Source of the DNA: an uncultured Clostridia bacterium
GTDB taxonomy: Bacteria; Bacillota; Clostridia; Christensenellales; CAG-314
Direction: 5' to 3'
NCBI GenBank assembly: GCA_947601445.1
Contig: CANQGD010000012.1
Span: 1-46,835 of the forward strand
DNA: 46,835 nucleotides
This document shows positions 17,455-25,899 of this stretch, one piece after another; within the stretch, counting starts at the first letter, position 1, and each line of letters begins with the position of its first letter. The notes beneath the pieces are model-generated. The model made no database searches, had not been told where the DNA came from, and was given only the letters and a program-made list of their open reading frames with translations. The position numbers and the translations under genes are program-made.

Positions 17455-18111
17455 ATGAAAAATACAGATTCCGTGCCGCGAAGTACCGCGGACGAAACTC
17501 AATCCTCAGAAGAACAGCAATTGCGCGAGCAAACTACGGAAAACAAAAAGAAAGAGCGGGCACAAGCCGAAAAGAAAAAGAAGAAGAAAAATGTGTGGCC
17601 GTTAAAAGCGTTTTTTATCACTTTTTTGATCGCTGCCGCAGTTAATACAGGCTCGGAGTTGGCATTGACGGATTCGCAGTGGTGGCTTGCAACATTACTT
17701 ACCGTAGTGATACTGCTGCTCGGCGTGTTGTTTGATATAATAGGTACTGCGGCTACCGCATGCGATATAGGACCTTTCCATGCAATGGCAAGCCGTAAAA
17801 TTCGCGGCGGAAAGACGGCTGTACGTCTTGCGCAAAAACGAGATATTGTGTCATCTGTATGTTGCGACATTGTTGGAGATATTTGCGGAATAGTGTCCGG
17901 TGTATGCGGCGCAGCCTTGGCATCGGAAGCGATAGGCGGATTGGAATTGTCTGCAGCGTGGAACATTGTGGTAAAAGTTGCAATTTATTCGGTTATTTCC
18001 ACACTTACCATTACATTTAAAGCGTTAGGCAAAAACATTGCCGTCAAAAAATCAAACGGAATCATTATGGGCGTTGCAAAAGCATTGAGTATTTTCCGCA
18101 AAGAAGGATAG
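17455..18111 (+). CDS. oapA: OLE-associated membrane protein OapA
   Basis: This 218-residue protein has a very basic, charged N-terminal tail (residues 1-48, rich in Lys and Glu) and about four hydrophobic segments near 50-68, 76-98, 138-160 and 168-190. It carries the OapA-type blocks D-I-I-G-T-A-x-T-A-x-D-x-x-P-F-H-A-M-A-S-R-K and V-S-S-x-C-x-D-I-V-G-D-I-x-G-I-V-S-G. OapA binds OLE RNA and localises it to the membrane. I take the ATG preceded by CGGAG; an upstream TTG at 17434 in the same frame is less likely. The gene begins 44 bases after the OLE T-run and ends 1 base before dxs. Confidence 0.88.
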   Translation: MKNTDSVPRSTADETQSSEEQQLREQTTENKKKERAQAEKKKKKKNVWPLKAFFITFLIAAAVNTGSELALTDSQWWLATLLTVVILLLGVLFDIIGTAATACDIGPFHAMASRKIRGGKTAVRLAQKRDIVSSVCCDIVGDICGIVSGVCGAALASEAIGGLELSAAWNIVVKVAIYSVISTLTITFKALGKNIAVKKSNGIIMGVAKALSIFRKEG

Positions 18112-18112
18112 C

Positions 18113-19921
18113 GTGCTGGAACAAATAAAGACAATCGAAGATTTGAAAAAACTCAGCTTAAAGGATTTGCCTCAATTATGTGAAGAAATCCGCAAAAAGC
18201 TGATAGATGACGTCACTGAAAGCGGCGGTCATTTGGCAAGCAATTTGGGCGTGGTGGAGCTTACGGTAGCTTTACACTATGTTTTTGACGAATGTGACAA
18301 AATTGTTTGGGATGTCGGTCATCAAAGTTATGTTCACAAGATTCTTACCTCCCGGGGTGAGAATTTTTCTTCGCTGAGGAGTAAAGGCGGTATCAGCGGA
18401 TTTCCCGATTGCGAAGAGGACGAAAGGGATAGTTTCAACACGGGGCATGCGGGTACGGCAATTTCCGCCGCTCTCGGACTCGCCAAGGCGCGGGATACAT
18501 TGAAACAGGATTACAATGTCATTGCCGTTGTAGGAGACGGCTCGATGACGTGCGGTTTGACTTATGAGGCGCTCAACAATGTAAAAGACACAAAAATGTT
18601 GATCGTTTTGAATGACAACAATATGTCGATAGGTAAAAACGTGGGATCGGCAACCCTCAATATGTCCAAATTGCGCGTCGGAAAATACGACCGCAACAAA
18701 GAGCGCTTGAAAAGATTCTTGCTCAGAATACCGTTGCTCGGCAAACCTACGTATAAATTTTTGCGTTGGTGCAAGAGACGTGCAAAACTCGGTTATGTGC
18801 GCAACAGCTATTTCGATAACTTCGATCTTAAATATATAGGTATTATCGACGGCAACGAAATAAAAGATTTGGTTTACTATTTTACCAAAATTAAAAATAA
18901 TGTAACCAAACCTACCGTAATGCAGATAGTAACTAAAAAGGGAAAAGGATTCGCCCCAGCTGAGGCCGATCCCGAAAGTTACCATTCTGTAATCAGAGCC
19001 GGAACGAGCGTTGACTCTTTGGAAAGTGCCGACGTAATAGGCGACACATTGCATAAAATTTTTACAGAGAGAAATGATACCGTGGCAGTGTGTGCCGCTA
19101 TGGCAAAAGCAACGGGATTGTCCTGCATACAAAAGGATTTTCCTGACAGATTTTATGATGTGGGTATTGCCGAAGAACACGCGGTAACATTTGCAGCGGG
19201 ATTGGCAAAGGGCGGAGTTCATCCTTTTGTGGCAATATATTCTTCTTTTTTACAACGGTCGTACGATCAAATCTTACATGATGTAGCTTTGCAAAAATTG
19301 CCCGTAACGTTTTTGTTGGATCGGTCGGGGTTTGTGGGTGAAGACGGAAAAACCCATCAGGGATTGTTTGATCTGTCTTATTTATCGCAGATACCCGATA
19401 TTAAAATATGGGCACCGACAACCTACAAGCAGTTGTCCCGTATGATTGAAAAATCTATTGATGAAAACTGTCCTGTGGCGATACGTTATTCCAAAAATCT
19501 GCTGCACGATCAACGCACATTTGCGGACAAATGGTTGGTTTCGGAGGCAAACGGTATTCCGAAAGTGTATTTGTTGGCGGTGGGCGCCAGATTGTTCAAG
19601 ATAGCATCGGATATATCTTCTCGGTTTGACGGAGTTGCGGCGGTGGAAGCGACGACAGTAAAACCGCTGGATGAAGATTTTTTGTCCTCTGTCGAAAGCG
19701 GATGTTCGCTGATTACTTTGGAAGAAAACGTATTGCAAGGCGGTTTCGGTCAGGCTGTCGGAAGTTATTTGACAAAAAATAATCTGTCGGTAAAATTATA
19801 TTGTCTCGGAGTGGACGATGTTTTCGTAAAACATGCCTCGATAGACGAACAGCTTGTCGATCATGGGCTGGGGTATGAAAGTATTTGCGCTCGGGTTGCG
19901 CAAATTCTTGCAAACTCTTGA
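18113..19921 (+). CDS. dxs: 1-deoxy-D-xylulose-5-phosphate synthase
   Basis: It makes DXP from pyruvate and glyceraldehyde 3-phosphate with thiamine diphosphate, the first step of the MEP isoprenoid pathway. The 602-residue protein shows W-D-V-G-H-Q-S-Y, the ThDP motif G-D-G-S-M-T-C-G-L-T-Y-E-A-L-N-N, G-I-A-E-E-H-A-V-T-F-A-A-G and T-H-Q-G-L-F-D-L. It begins with GTG, one base after the oapA stop, and is probably translationally coupled to it. It ends just before a new promoter that overlaps its stop. Confidence 0.96.
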   Translation: MLEQIKTIEDLKKLSLKDLPQLCEEIRKKLIDDVTESGGHLASNLGVVELTVALHYVFDECDKIVWDVGHQSYVHKILTSRGENFSSLRSKGGISGFPDCEEDERDSFNTGHAGTAISAALGLAKARDTLKQDYNVIAVVGDGSMTCGLTYEALNNVKDTKMLIVLNDNNMSIGKNVGSATLNMSKLRVGKYDRNKERLKRFLLRIPLLGKPTYKFLRWCKRRAKLGYVRNSYFDNFDLKYIGIIDGNEIKDLVYYFTKIKNNVTKPTVMQIVTKKGKGFAPAEADPESYHSVIRAGTSVDSLESADVIGDTLHKIFTERNDTVAVCAAMAKATGLSCIQKDFPDRFYDVGIAEEHAVTFAAGLAKGGVHPFVAIYSSFLQRSYDQILHDVALQKLPVTFLLDRSGFVGEDGKTHQGLFDLSYLSQIPDIKIWAPTTYKQLSRMIEKSIDENCPVAIRYSKNLLHDQRTFADKWLVSEANGIPKVYLLAVGARLFKIASDISSRFDGVAAVEATTVKPLDEDFLSSVESGCSLITLEENVLQGGFGQAVGSYLTKNNLSVKLYCLGVDDVFVKHASIDEQLVDHGLGYESICARVAQILANS

Positions 19922-19946
19922 TAGGTTGATATAAATGGTGTATAAT
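19918..19946 (+). promoter_or_regulatory. SigA-type promoter upstream of argR-recN
   Basis: TTGATA (19918-19923), a 17-base spacer and TATAAT (19941-19946) form a near-consensus promoter. It overlaps the end of dxs and is about 100 bases before the argR start. Confidence 0.82.
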
Positions 19947-19981
19947 TAAAAAAAATTTGTGCCGTTTTTTCTAAGAAATAG

Positions 19982-20004
19982 AATACTATTTGTGACATAG
20001 TATT
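19982..20004. promoter_or_regulatory. Inverted repeat in the argR leader, candidate operator
   Basis: Perfect 8-base arms AATACTAT (19982-19989) and ATAGTATT (19997-20004) are separated by 7 bases. The site lies downstream of the promoter and 45 bases before argR. It has no T-run, so it is not a terminator. It resembles an AT-rich ARG-box-like site for autoregulation, but the match is loose. Confidence 0.4.
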
Positions 20005-20049
20005 ATTCAAACGGTTTTAAATACAAGTAATATGGTGTTGGAGGTGCGT

Positions 20050-20499
20050 ATGTCTCGTCAAACAAGGCAATCTGCAATACTTTCGATTATAGCTTCACAG
20101 GAAATCGAAACTCAGGACGAATTGGTTACGGAATTGCGTCGCAAGGGATATGAGATCACCCAAGCGACTATTTCTCGCGATATAAAGGAATTGGGATTGA
20201 TAAAAACTCTTACTTCCGACAACAAATACAAATATGTTACCAAACAATTCGTCGATGCCGGATTATCCGGGAAACTGTTGAGCGTCGTGCGAGAAACCGT
20301 AATATCGGTCGTAACGGCAGAAAACCTTGTTGTTGTCAAAACCGTAGGAGACAGTGCCGGCGTGGTTGCGGGAGCAATTGAACAACTTTCTATCGGAGAA
20401 GTTCTTGGCATTTTAGCGGACAAAAACACAATTTTGATCGTTTGCGAAACATCGCGTGACGCAATGACCGTCAAAGAAAAAGTTAACAGACTGTTGTAA
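20050..20499 (+). CDS. argR: ArgR/AhrC-family transcriptional regulator
   Basis: This 149-residue protein has the usual length: winged-helix N-terminus with T-Q-A-T-I-S-R-D-I-K-E-L-G-L (37-50) and a C-terminal oligomerisation domain. In the C-terminal domain the usual G-D-D-T (the Asp pair that binds arginine) reads D-K-N-T (124-127), and the P-G-N-A region reads V-G-D-S-A-G. It may therefore not sense arginine in the standard way. I take the second ATG because GGAGG lies five bases upstream; an ATG at 20032 would add six residues ahead of the family N-terminus. It precedes recN by 15 bases, as in Bacillus. Confidence 0.88.
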   Translation: MSRQTRQSAILSIIASQEIETQDELVTELRRKGYEITQATISRDIKELGLIKTLTSDNKYKYVTKQFVDAGLSGKLLSVVRETVISVVTAENLVVVKTVGDSAGVVAGAIEQLSIGEVLGILADKNTILIVCETSRDAMTVKEKVNRLL

Positions 20500-20514
20500 T
20501 ATTTTGGGAAAGAT

Positions 20515-22224
20515 ATGTTAAAAAGTTTAGTAATTGACAATATTGCACTAATTGACCATCTCGAAATAGAATTTCGCGAGGGTTTGACTGTACTGAGCGG
20601 CGAAACGGGAAGCGGCAAATCGATAATTATCGATTCGCTTTCCTTTGTTTTGGGGGATAGGGCAGATAAAACTCTTATTAAATACGGAAAAAATGCTGCG
20701 GAAGTCACCGCGCTGTTTGATGTGAACGATTCTCCCGTACTCAAAAAACTCTCGGAATACGGATACGGCGAGGATTCCGAAATTTTGCTTTATCGAAAGA
20801 TGTCCGTCGAAGGAAAAAACGAAATACGTATTCAAGGCAAAACCGCAACTCTTGCCATTCTCAGAGAGGTTTGCTCCGAGTTGGTGGACATTTTCGGACA
20901 GGGGCAACATTTGGCATTGTTAAACGAGAAAAATCAGCTGTCCGTTTTGGATGAATTTTGTTCGCACAAATCCGTTTGCAATAAGCTGAAAAACGAATTG
21001 TATCCCGGACTTGCTTCGGTTGTTAAAGAATTGAAGTCTTTCGGAGGCGATGAGTCTGAGCGTGAGCGCTTGTTGGATATACTTAAATATCAAATCGACG
21101 AAATTTCTTCTGCCAACATCAGCGAAGAAGAGGAAATAGAATTACAAACGGCATACAAACGCCTTGTCAATGCGGAAAAAATATCCGTTGCAATCGGACA
21201 GTCGAGCGATTGTCTTAGCGGAGAAACGGGTGCCGTCAGTCAGCTTGCACAGGCATCGGGTATACTGCGAAATATAACAAATTTGGAGGAAAGCGCTGAT
21301 TTGCTTTCCGATAGATTGGTATCGGCACGTATCGAAATCGAAGATGTTGCGGCACAATTGCAAGATTTGCTTTCTTCGATGGAATTTAGTCCAAACGAAG
21401 CGGACCGCATCCAAGACAGATTGGAGAAATATCGTCAGCTTAAACGTAAATACGGCGGTACGGTTGCCGAAGTGTTGAAATTTTTATCCGAAGCGCAAAC
21501 AAAATACGACAATCTTGTCAATGCGTCGGAAAACATAGAGCGTTTGAATGAGGAAAAAAATCTTATCCTTACGCAAATGTACAACCTATCCATTGAAAAA
21601 TCTGCCGAAAGGAAGAAAACCGCAAGCAATTTGGCTAAACGCATAACCAAAGAGTTGGACGATTTGGGAATGCGCGGCACGGAATTTTCGGTGCAGTTTA
21701 ACGATACTCCTACTTTCGAGCAGTACGCCCTTTCGCCGTCGGCAGACGGATTTGACAAGGTGGAGTTTTTGATGTCGGCAAATGTGGGAGAACCGTTAAA
21801 ACCTTTGTCTAAGGTGATTTCCGGCGGCGAAATGTCTCGATTTATGCTTGCCGTAAAAAATATAACCGCTTTGGCTGAAAAAATCCCTACAATGATTTTT
21901 GACGAAATCGACGCGGGAATATCCGGTAATATGGCGCAGATGGTGGCAAACAAACTCGCAAATGTATCCGGCGACAAGACTCACGGTTATCAATGTATAG
22001 TAATAACGCATTTGCCGCAAATCGCAGCGATGGCAGATGTAAATTTGTACATAGAAAAATACGAAAAGGAAGGAAAGACTTATACCTCCGTCAAGGTTTT
22101 GGATAGCTACGAGGCGCGCGCGCAAGAAGTCTCACGTTTGATGGGCGGCATAGGCGAACATGCGTTAAGCAGTGCAAAAGAACTTCTCGATTGGTCGGCA
22201 AGTTATAAAGAAAATCTTAGGTAA
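20515..22224 (+). CDS. recN: DNA repair protein RecN
   Basis: This is an SMC-like ATPase acting early in double-strand-break repair. The 569-residue protein has Walker A GETGSGKS (29-36), a coiled-coil middle, the signature I-S-G-G-E-M-S-R-F-M-L-A, the Walker B T-M-I-F-D-E-I-D-A-G-I-S-G and the switch I-T-H-L-P-Q-I-A-A-M-A-D. It follows argR closely and is in the expected place before spoIVB. Confidence 0.95.
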   Translation: MLKSLVIDNIALIDHLEIEFREGLTVLSGETGSGKSIIIDSLSFVLGDRADKTLIKYGKNAAEVTALFDVNDSPVLKKLSEYGYGEDSEILLYRKMSVEGKNEIRIQGKTATLAILREVCSELVDIFGQGQHLALLNEKNQLSVLDEFCSHKSVCNKLKNELYPGLASVVKELKSFGGDESERERLLDILKYQIDEISSANISEEEEIELQTAYKRLVNAEKISVAIGQSSDCLSGETGAVSQLAQASGILRNITNLEESADLLSDRLVSARIEIEDVAAQLQDLLSSMEFSPNEADRIQDRLEKYRQLKRKYGGTVAEVLKFLSEAQTKYDNLVNASENIERLNEEKNLILTQMYNLSIEKSAERKKTASNLAKRITKELDDLGMRGTEFSVQFNDTPTFEQYALSPSADGFDKVEFLMSANVGEPLKPLSKVISGGEMSRFMLAVKNITALAEKIPTMIFDEIDAGISGNMAQMVANKLANVSGDKTHGYQCIVITHLPQIAAMADVNLYIEKYEKEGKTYTSVKVLDSYEARAQEVSRLMGGIGEHALSSAKELLDWSASYKENLR

Positions 22225-22277
22225 CTTTTTTGTTTTTATTTAACTTGTATTAGCAACAATTAAAAATATATTTTTTC

Positions 22278-22302
22278 GGTCCTGCATTTTGCGGGACTCT
22301 TT
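22278..22302 (+). terminator. Terminator after recN
   Basis: GTCCTGC (22279-22285) pairs with GCGGGAC (22291-22297, one G-U pair) around a 5-base loop, followed by a T-rich CTCTTTG. It separates recN from spoIVB. Confidence 0.6.
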
Positions 22303-22470
22303 GTTATTGTAAAATAACTTTTTCGAAATAAGAAACAAAATATTGAAATTTGCAATAAATTTCATTATAAAAGGCTGTAACCGGTAATTCAAAAGCTTAT
22401 TCGCCTTGTACAATTTTGATATGCGTATATTAGGCGGTCAAATTCACAAACTACGTTTAGCAAATTTGAG

Positions 22471-23517
22471 GTGAATATGAAAAAATCCCTTTCTGTAATG
22501 ATCTTTGCCATATTATTGTTGCAAGTTCTGTTTGTTCCGTCGGTATTGCATTTCAGCGAAAAGACTGTTGCGGCAATGAGCTACGACAACGACGTTGTGG
22601 ACTTTATCGACGATATGGGAGATTTATTTGCAGGGAAAACCGCTGCAAAAATCGATGAAGAAGTATATTTGGGCGGCTATCCGCTTGGTATAACGATAGA
22701 CGGCGACGGAGTAACCGTGATCGGGCTAAACGAGTTTATTGCAGAGGACGGGAAATTGTGTTGTCCCGCGCTTATTGCCGGTATCGAAATAAACGACGTT
22801 ATCGTTGAGTTGGACGGCAGAAAAATATACGGTTCGGCAAGATTGTCGGAAATCACCGGAAAATCGGAGGGAAAAAGTCTTTCCGTTAAATTCCTTCGCA
22901 ACGGCGTCATTCGAGAGAGTGTGATAACTCCGCAAAAAGACCTTGCAGCGGGTCAATATCGGCTTGGATTGTGGACAAAAGATTCATCCAGCGGTATCGG
23001 AACATTGACATATGTAAGAAAAAATCTTAATTTCGGCAGTTTGGGACATCCGATATGTGACGCAAAAGGCGTTATTATTGAATGTAACAACGGCGGAGTA
23101 TTCAATTGTTTGATAGACGGTATCGAAAAGGGGCAAAAAGGCGCTGCGGGAGAACTTAAAGGCGGATTTTGTTTCGAAAAACGTATAGGAAATATTTATG
23201 CAAATAACAAATTCGGCGCTTTTGGCAGTTTCAACAGTATTCCCCAATTTTGTTCGGAAACTATCGCTGTTGCCGATGTGAGTGAAGTGACTCCCGGAAA
23301 AGCGAAAATTTATTGCACTTTGGACGACAATATACGCAGATCATATGATATTGAAATCGTCAAAGCCGTACCGCAATCCAGCCGCGATGATAAAGGATTG
23401 GTGTTGCACGTTACGGACAAAACTCTTTTGGACAAAACGGGCGGAATTGTTCAGGGTATGAGCGGCAGTCCCATTGTGCAGAACGGAAAGTTGGTAGGCG
23501 CTGTTACTCATGTTTAA
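22471..23517 (+). CDS. spoIVB: SpoIVB signalling protease, C-terminally truncated
   Basis: SpoIVB is a PDZ-containing serine protease secreted from the forespore to trigger SigK processing. This 348-residue protein has an N-terminal membrane anchor, a PDZ region (about 75-150), the catalytic His in G-H-P-I-C-D and the catalytic Ser in G-M-S-G-S-P-I. The frame stops (TAA) right after G-A-V-T-H-V, where homologues continue for roughly 25-30 residues (F-V-N-D-P-T-x-G-Y-G...). The two start options, two codons apart, both have GAGG-type sites upstream. spo0A, usually the next gene, is absent; an AT-rich accessory cassette follows. It may be active if the tail is dispensable, or it may be damaged. 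Confidence 0.9.
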   Translation: MNMKKSLSVMIFAILLLQVLFVPSVLHFSEKTVAAMSYDNDVVDFIDDMGDLFAGKTAAKIDEEVYLGGYPLGITIDGDGVTVIGLNEFIAEDGKLCCPALIAGIEINDVIVELDGRKIYGSARLSEITGKSEGKSLSVKFLRNGVIRESVITPQKDLAAGQYRLGLWTKDSSSGIGTLTYVRKNLNFGSLGHPICDAKGVIIECNNGGVFNCLIDGIEKGQKGAAGELKGGFCFEKRIGNIYANNKFGAFGSFNSIPQFCSETIAVADVSEVTPGKAKIYCTLDDNIRRSYDIEIVKAVPQSSRDDKGLVLHVTDKTLLDKTGGIVQGMSGSPIVQNGKLVGAVTHV

Positions 23518-23773
23518 TATATAATAAGGATACCGGCGATAGCAATTAAGACGCATTTAACAAAATAAATTTATAAAGGAGTGAAATTAAAGTAAATTTC
23601 TTTCGTCGGAAAGGAAACCTGTTCAAACGCGGTTTCCTTTTTTGAGTGTTGAGCATTGGCGGTTCATCTTATAACAATAGAATTCATTGATAGTTCTTAT
23701 AATGATAGTTATTTTCTCCTAACTTTTAACAAAATCTTTATTTTTTTTTGTTTATTACCATGTTAAAATGGGG
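23518..23773. other. Intergenic region after spoIVB
   Basis: This AT-rich stretch sits between the truncated spoIVB and the accessory cassette. I see no gene. It holds an isolated AAAGGAGTG with a four-codon reading frame (GTG AAA TTA AAG TAA, near 23581) and a terminator. It is the likely junction between the conserved block and inserted DNA. Confidence 0.4.
23611..23643 (+). terminator. Terminator downstream of spoIVB
   Basis: A perfect 9-pair stem AAGGAAACC/GGTTTCCTT (23611-23619 with 23631-23639) is followed by a T6 run at 23638-23643. Confidence 0.85.
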
Positions 23774-23801
23774 TTGACAGGGTTAAAGAATGTGATATAA
23801 T
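23774..23801 (+). promoter_or_regulatory. Near-consensus SigA promoter of the accessory cassette
   Basis: TTGACA (23774-23779), a 16-base spacer and TATAAT (23796-23801) are both perfect hexamers, just before the peptidase gene. A constitutive strong promoter like this fits an accessory cassette. Confidence 0.85.
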
Positions 23802-23814
23802 AGGAGTGTAAATA

Positions 23815-24474
23815 ATGAATTACAAAGGATATTACGCAATTATGGAAGTTCCACTTGAAACACGCATAGAATTAGAAAAGAAGGTTTTACGTTTTTGTAA
23901 AGAAAATAATTTTAGTGCTGTTGATGATACTGTAACATCACTTAAAATATTGGGTTTTGATGTTTTGACAGTACCGTTTCGCAATAATATCGAAGGCATG
24001 ATTTTGGTCGATGAAACGGAAAAAAAACTAAAAGGCTTTTCTTCTAACAAAATTATAGCTGTCAGTAATCAGTTGACTTTGCAACTATCGAGATTTGTTT
24101 TGATGCATGAATTGGCACATTATATTCAAAAAAAATCCGAGATGCAAGGCAATTCGAAACAGGGATTTTATTTAGCTGCTAGAGATCATCAAGCAAAATA
24201 TTCGACTGACATAAAGGAACAGGAAAACGACTACATCGCTGCGATTTTATTACTTCCAACAGAAAATTTGAAAGGATATGCTTCTCGTTACTTGCAACAA
24301 GAAAAATCTGTGAACGTTGATGATAGCAATTACTGGGAAGAATTTAAGGCTTTGGAGGACAACGAAGGTTTTCTTGATTTAATACAAAAAGATTTTCGAG
24401 TTGACAAAGAACTGGCAAAAAGACGTATTGGTGAAGTGGTAGAAATAAGTAAAAATGGGCAAGCTAACAAATGA
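23815..24474 (+). CDS. ImmA/IrrE-family zinc metallopeptidase
   Basis: This 219-residue protein contains H-E-L-A-H (98-102) with a third ligand in the block Q-E-N-D-Y-I-A-A-I-L-L-L-P (Glu137), typical of the ImmA/IrrE (COG2856) family, which cleaves repressors in mobile elements and in stress responses. There is no recognisable HTH in the first 90 residues and no separate XRE repressor next to it. The gene is AT-rich compared with the sporulation block and overlaps the next gene by 20 bases. Its substrate is unknown. It could be a leftover of an element or half of an uncharacterised peptidase-membrane protein module. Confidence 0.82.
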   Translation: MNYKGYYAIMEVPLETRIELEKKVLRFCKENNFSAVDDTVTSLKILGFDVLTVPFRNNIEGMILVDETEKKLKGFSSNKIIAVSNQLTLQLSRFVLMHELAHYIQKKSEMQGNSKQGFYLAARDHQAKYSTDIKEQENDYIAAILLLPTENLKGYASRYLQQEKSVNVDDSNYWEEFKALEDNEGFLDLIQKDFRVDKELAKRRIGEVVEISKNGQANK

Positions 24475-24922
24475 AAACAGGCGTGAAATAGACGCAAATT
24501 TAGATTTATTAAAGAGTCACATTTATGAATCTGCTAATAATGACTTTGATTTGGCACCAAGTGAAAGACGCGAAAAAGCTTATGCTGATTTAGTGGAATA
24601 CTATAAAGATCATTACAAAAATAAGTCAGTATTGAATTCAAAATTAAAAAAATGGTTTTTCGCGTTGACTTTTGCTCTTGTGTTTTTGCTTACAACTGGA
24701 ATGATAGTATTGGCAATTGTAGGAATATTATCAAAATTCGAAAGTCAAGCGTTCACTGCAACTATAATAACTTCAATTGTTGGCACAATTTCTGCCGTGA
24801 CCATTCTTCCTACAATTATTTGTAACTACTTATTTCCAAAGAACGAAGATGAGCCGTTGACTCGTTTTATAATAGATATGAAAAAATCCGATGATGAGAA
24901 AAACATTGATTTTGACAAATAA
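24455..24922 (+). CDS. Two-TM membrane protein of unknown function, coupled to the peptidase
   Basis: This 155-residue protein has a charged helical N-terminal domain (1-65), two membrane segments (about 67-92 and 99-127) and a short acidic C-terminal tail. I do not recognise the family. It overlaps the peptidase gene by 20 bases, so the two are almost certainly co-translated. The layout (soluble domain plus two helices) recalls effector-like membrane proteins such as SLATT proteins, but I cannot show homology. It shares the low GC content of its partner. Confidence 0.72.
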   Translation: MGKLTNENRREIDANLDLLKSHIYESANNDFDLAPSERREKAYADLVEYYKDHYKNKSVLNSKLKKWFFALTFALVFLLTTGMIVLAIVGILSKFESQAFTATIITSIVGTISAVTILPTIICNYLFPKNEDEPLTRFIIDMKKSDDEKNIDFDK

Positions 24923-24927
24923 TTTTG

Positions 24928-24955
24928 AAGTCTCCGATTCTATGGAGACTTTTTA
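24928..24955 (+). terminator. Terminator of the accessory cassette
   Basis: An 8-pair stem AAGTCTCC/GGAGACTT (24928-24935 with 24944-24951) is followed by a T-run. Confidence 0.88.
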
Positions 24956-25045
24956 TTCGTCGATATCCCACGACTATCTCAGGGTCCTTGGGGATTTACT
25001 GTTGTATAAATAAACCTTAGAAAATAACGTTCCAATGTCGGATTA

Positions 25046-25885
25046 TTATTTCATCTTAAAGAAAATGTTGTATACGGGATTTATTGCGGCGTATTTATGG
25101 TAAAACTCGCCGTAGTGGTTGAGCATACAATTCCACGGCTTATCAATCGTATAGTGGACGATGCGAGGTTGGATGATTTGCATTACAGCGTCACGAACTT
25201 CCGGCATAAACTTTTCGGGGCAATCTAAATTATTCCATTGCATATTCCACGACGGAGAAACAAGACCGATGTCGCCACTGCAAATAAGGTTGAGTATGTC
25301 TTGATCTATATAGATGAATTTGCGTCGTTGTTTTATGATTTCTATTGCTTTATCAAGATAGCGTCTTTGATTGAATTGTCTGCAATCAATCACCATAACA
25401 CCAGCGTTAATATAGTTGAGATAGAACAGCCCAAGTGACTGTATGTATTCGGCATCATCAGCAGTGGAGTAATTGAGCGCGCCATAAACCGAGTAAGAAC
25501 TATCGACTCCATTAAGAAGTTCACCGATGTCGCAGTTCACTACGAGATCGACATCAAGATAAATAAACTTGTCAATGCCTATTTCTTCAAAGTATTTAGG
25601 CAGAAACAGACGATAATATGACTCTTTGGTATAGTGCGCCCAAGTGTAAAACAAGGAGTCATATTCTTTTGTGAAGTTATCGAAATTCACGAAATGGATC
25701 GCAACGTTCTCGGTTTGCAGAGTTGATAGTAAGTCGATATTGTCTTTGCTTAAAGATGAAAAAAACACAAACAAATCATAATGCTTGTTTGAGTCGCTGT
25801 TTGCTATTATGGAATAAATAGCGGTGGAGAGGTAGGGCGCGTATCCATCGTTTGTTACGCAAGCCACAGTAATGGTATTATTCAT
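25046..25885 (-). CDS. Glycosyltransferase family 8 protein
   Basis: This is a 279-residue GT-A enzyme of the GT8 family (retaining galactosyl/glucosyltransferases such as LPS glycosyltransferases and glycogenin). It shows the metal-binding Y-L-D-V-D-L-V-V (Asp111, Asp113), Y-I-N-A-G-V-M-V-I-D, D-Q-D-I-L-N and a C-terminal I-V-H-Y-T-I-D-K-P-W block. There is no signal or membrane segment, so it acts in the cytosol, probably on an envelope glycan. It is the last gene of a three-gene minus-strand unit, 14 bases after an AraC-type regulator. A galactose-utilisation setting suggests UDP-sugars made by GalT/GalE as donors; this is inference. Confidence 0.9.
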   Translation of the reverse strand: MNNTITVACVTNDGYAPYLSTAIYSIIANSDSNKHYDLFVFFSSLSKDNIDLLSTLQTENVAIHFVNFDNFTKEYDSLFYTWAHYTKESYYRLFLPKYFEEIGIDKFIYLDVDLVVNCDIGELLNGVDSSYSVYGALNYSTADDAEYIQSLGLFYLNYINAGVMVIDCRQFNQRRYLDKAIEIIKQRRKFIYIDQDILNLICSGDIGLVSPSWNMQWNNLDCPEKFMPEVRDAVMQIIQPRIVHYTIDKPWNCMLNHYGEFYHKYAAINPVYNIFFKMK

Positions 25886-25899
25886 AGTTTATGAGTTGT

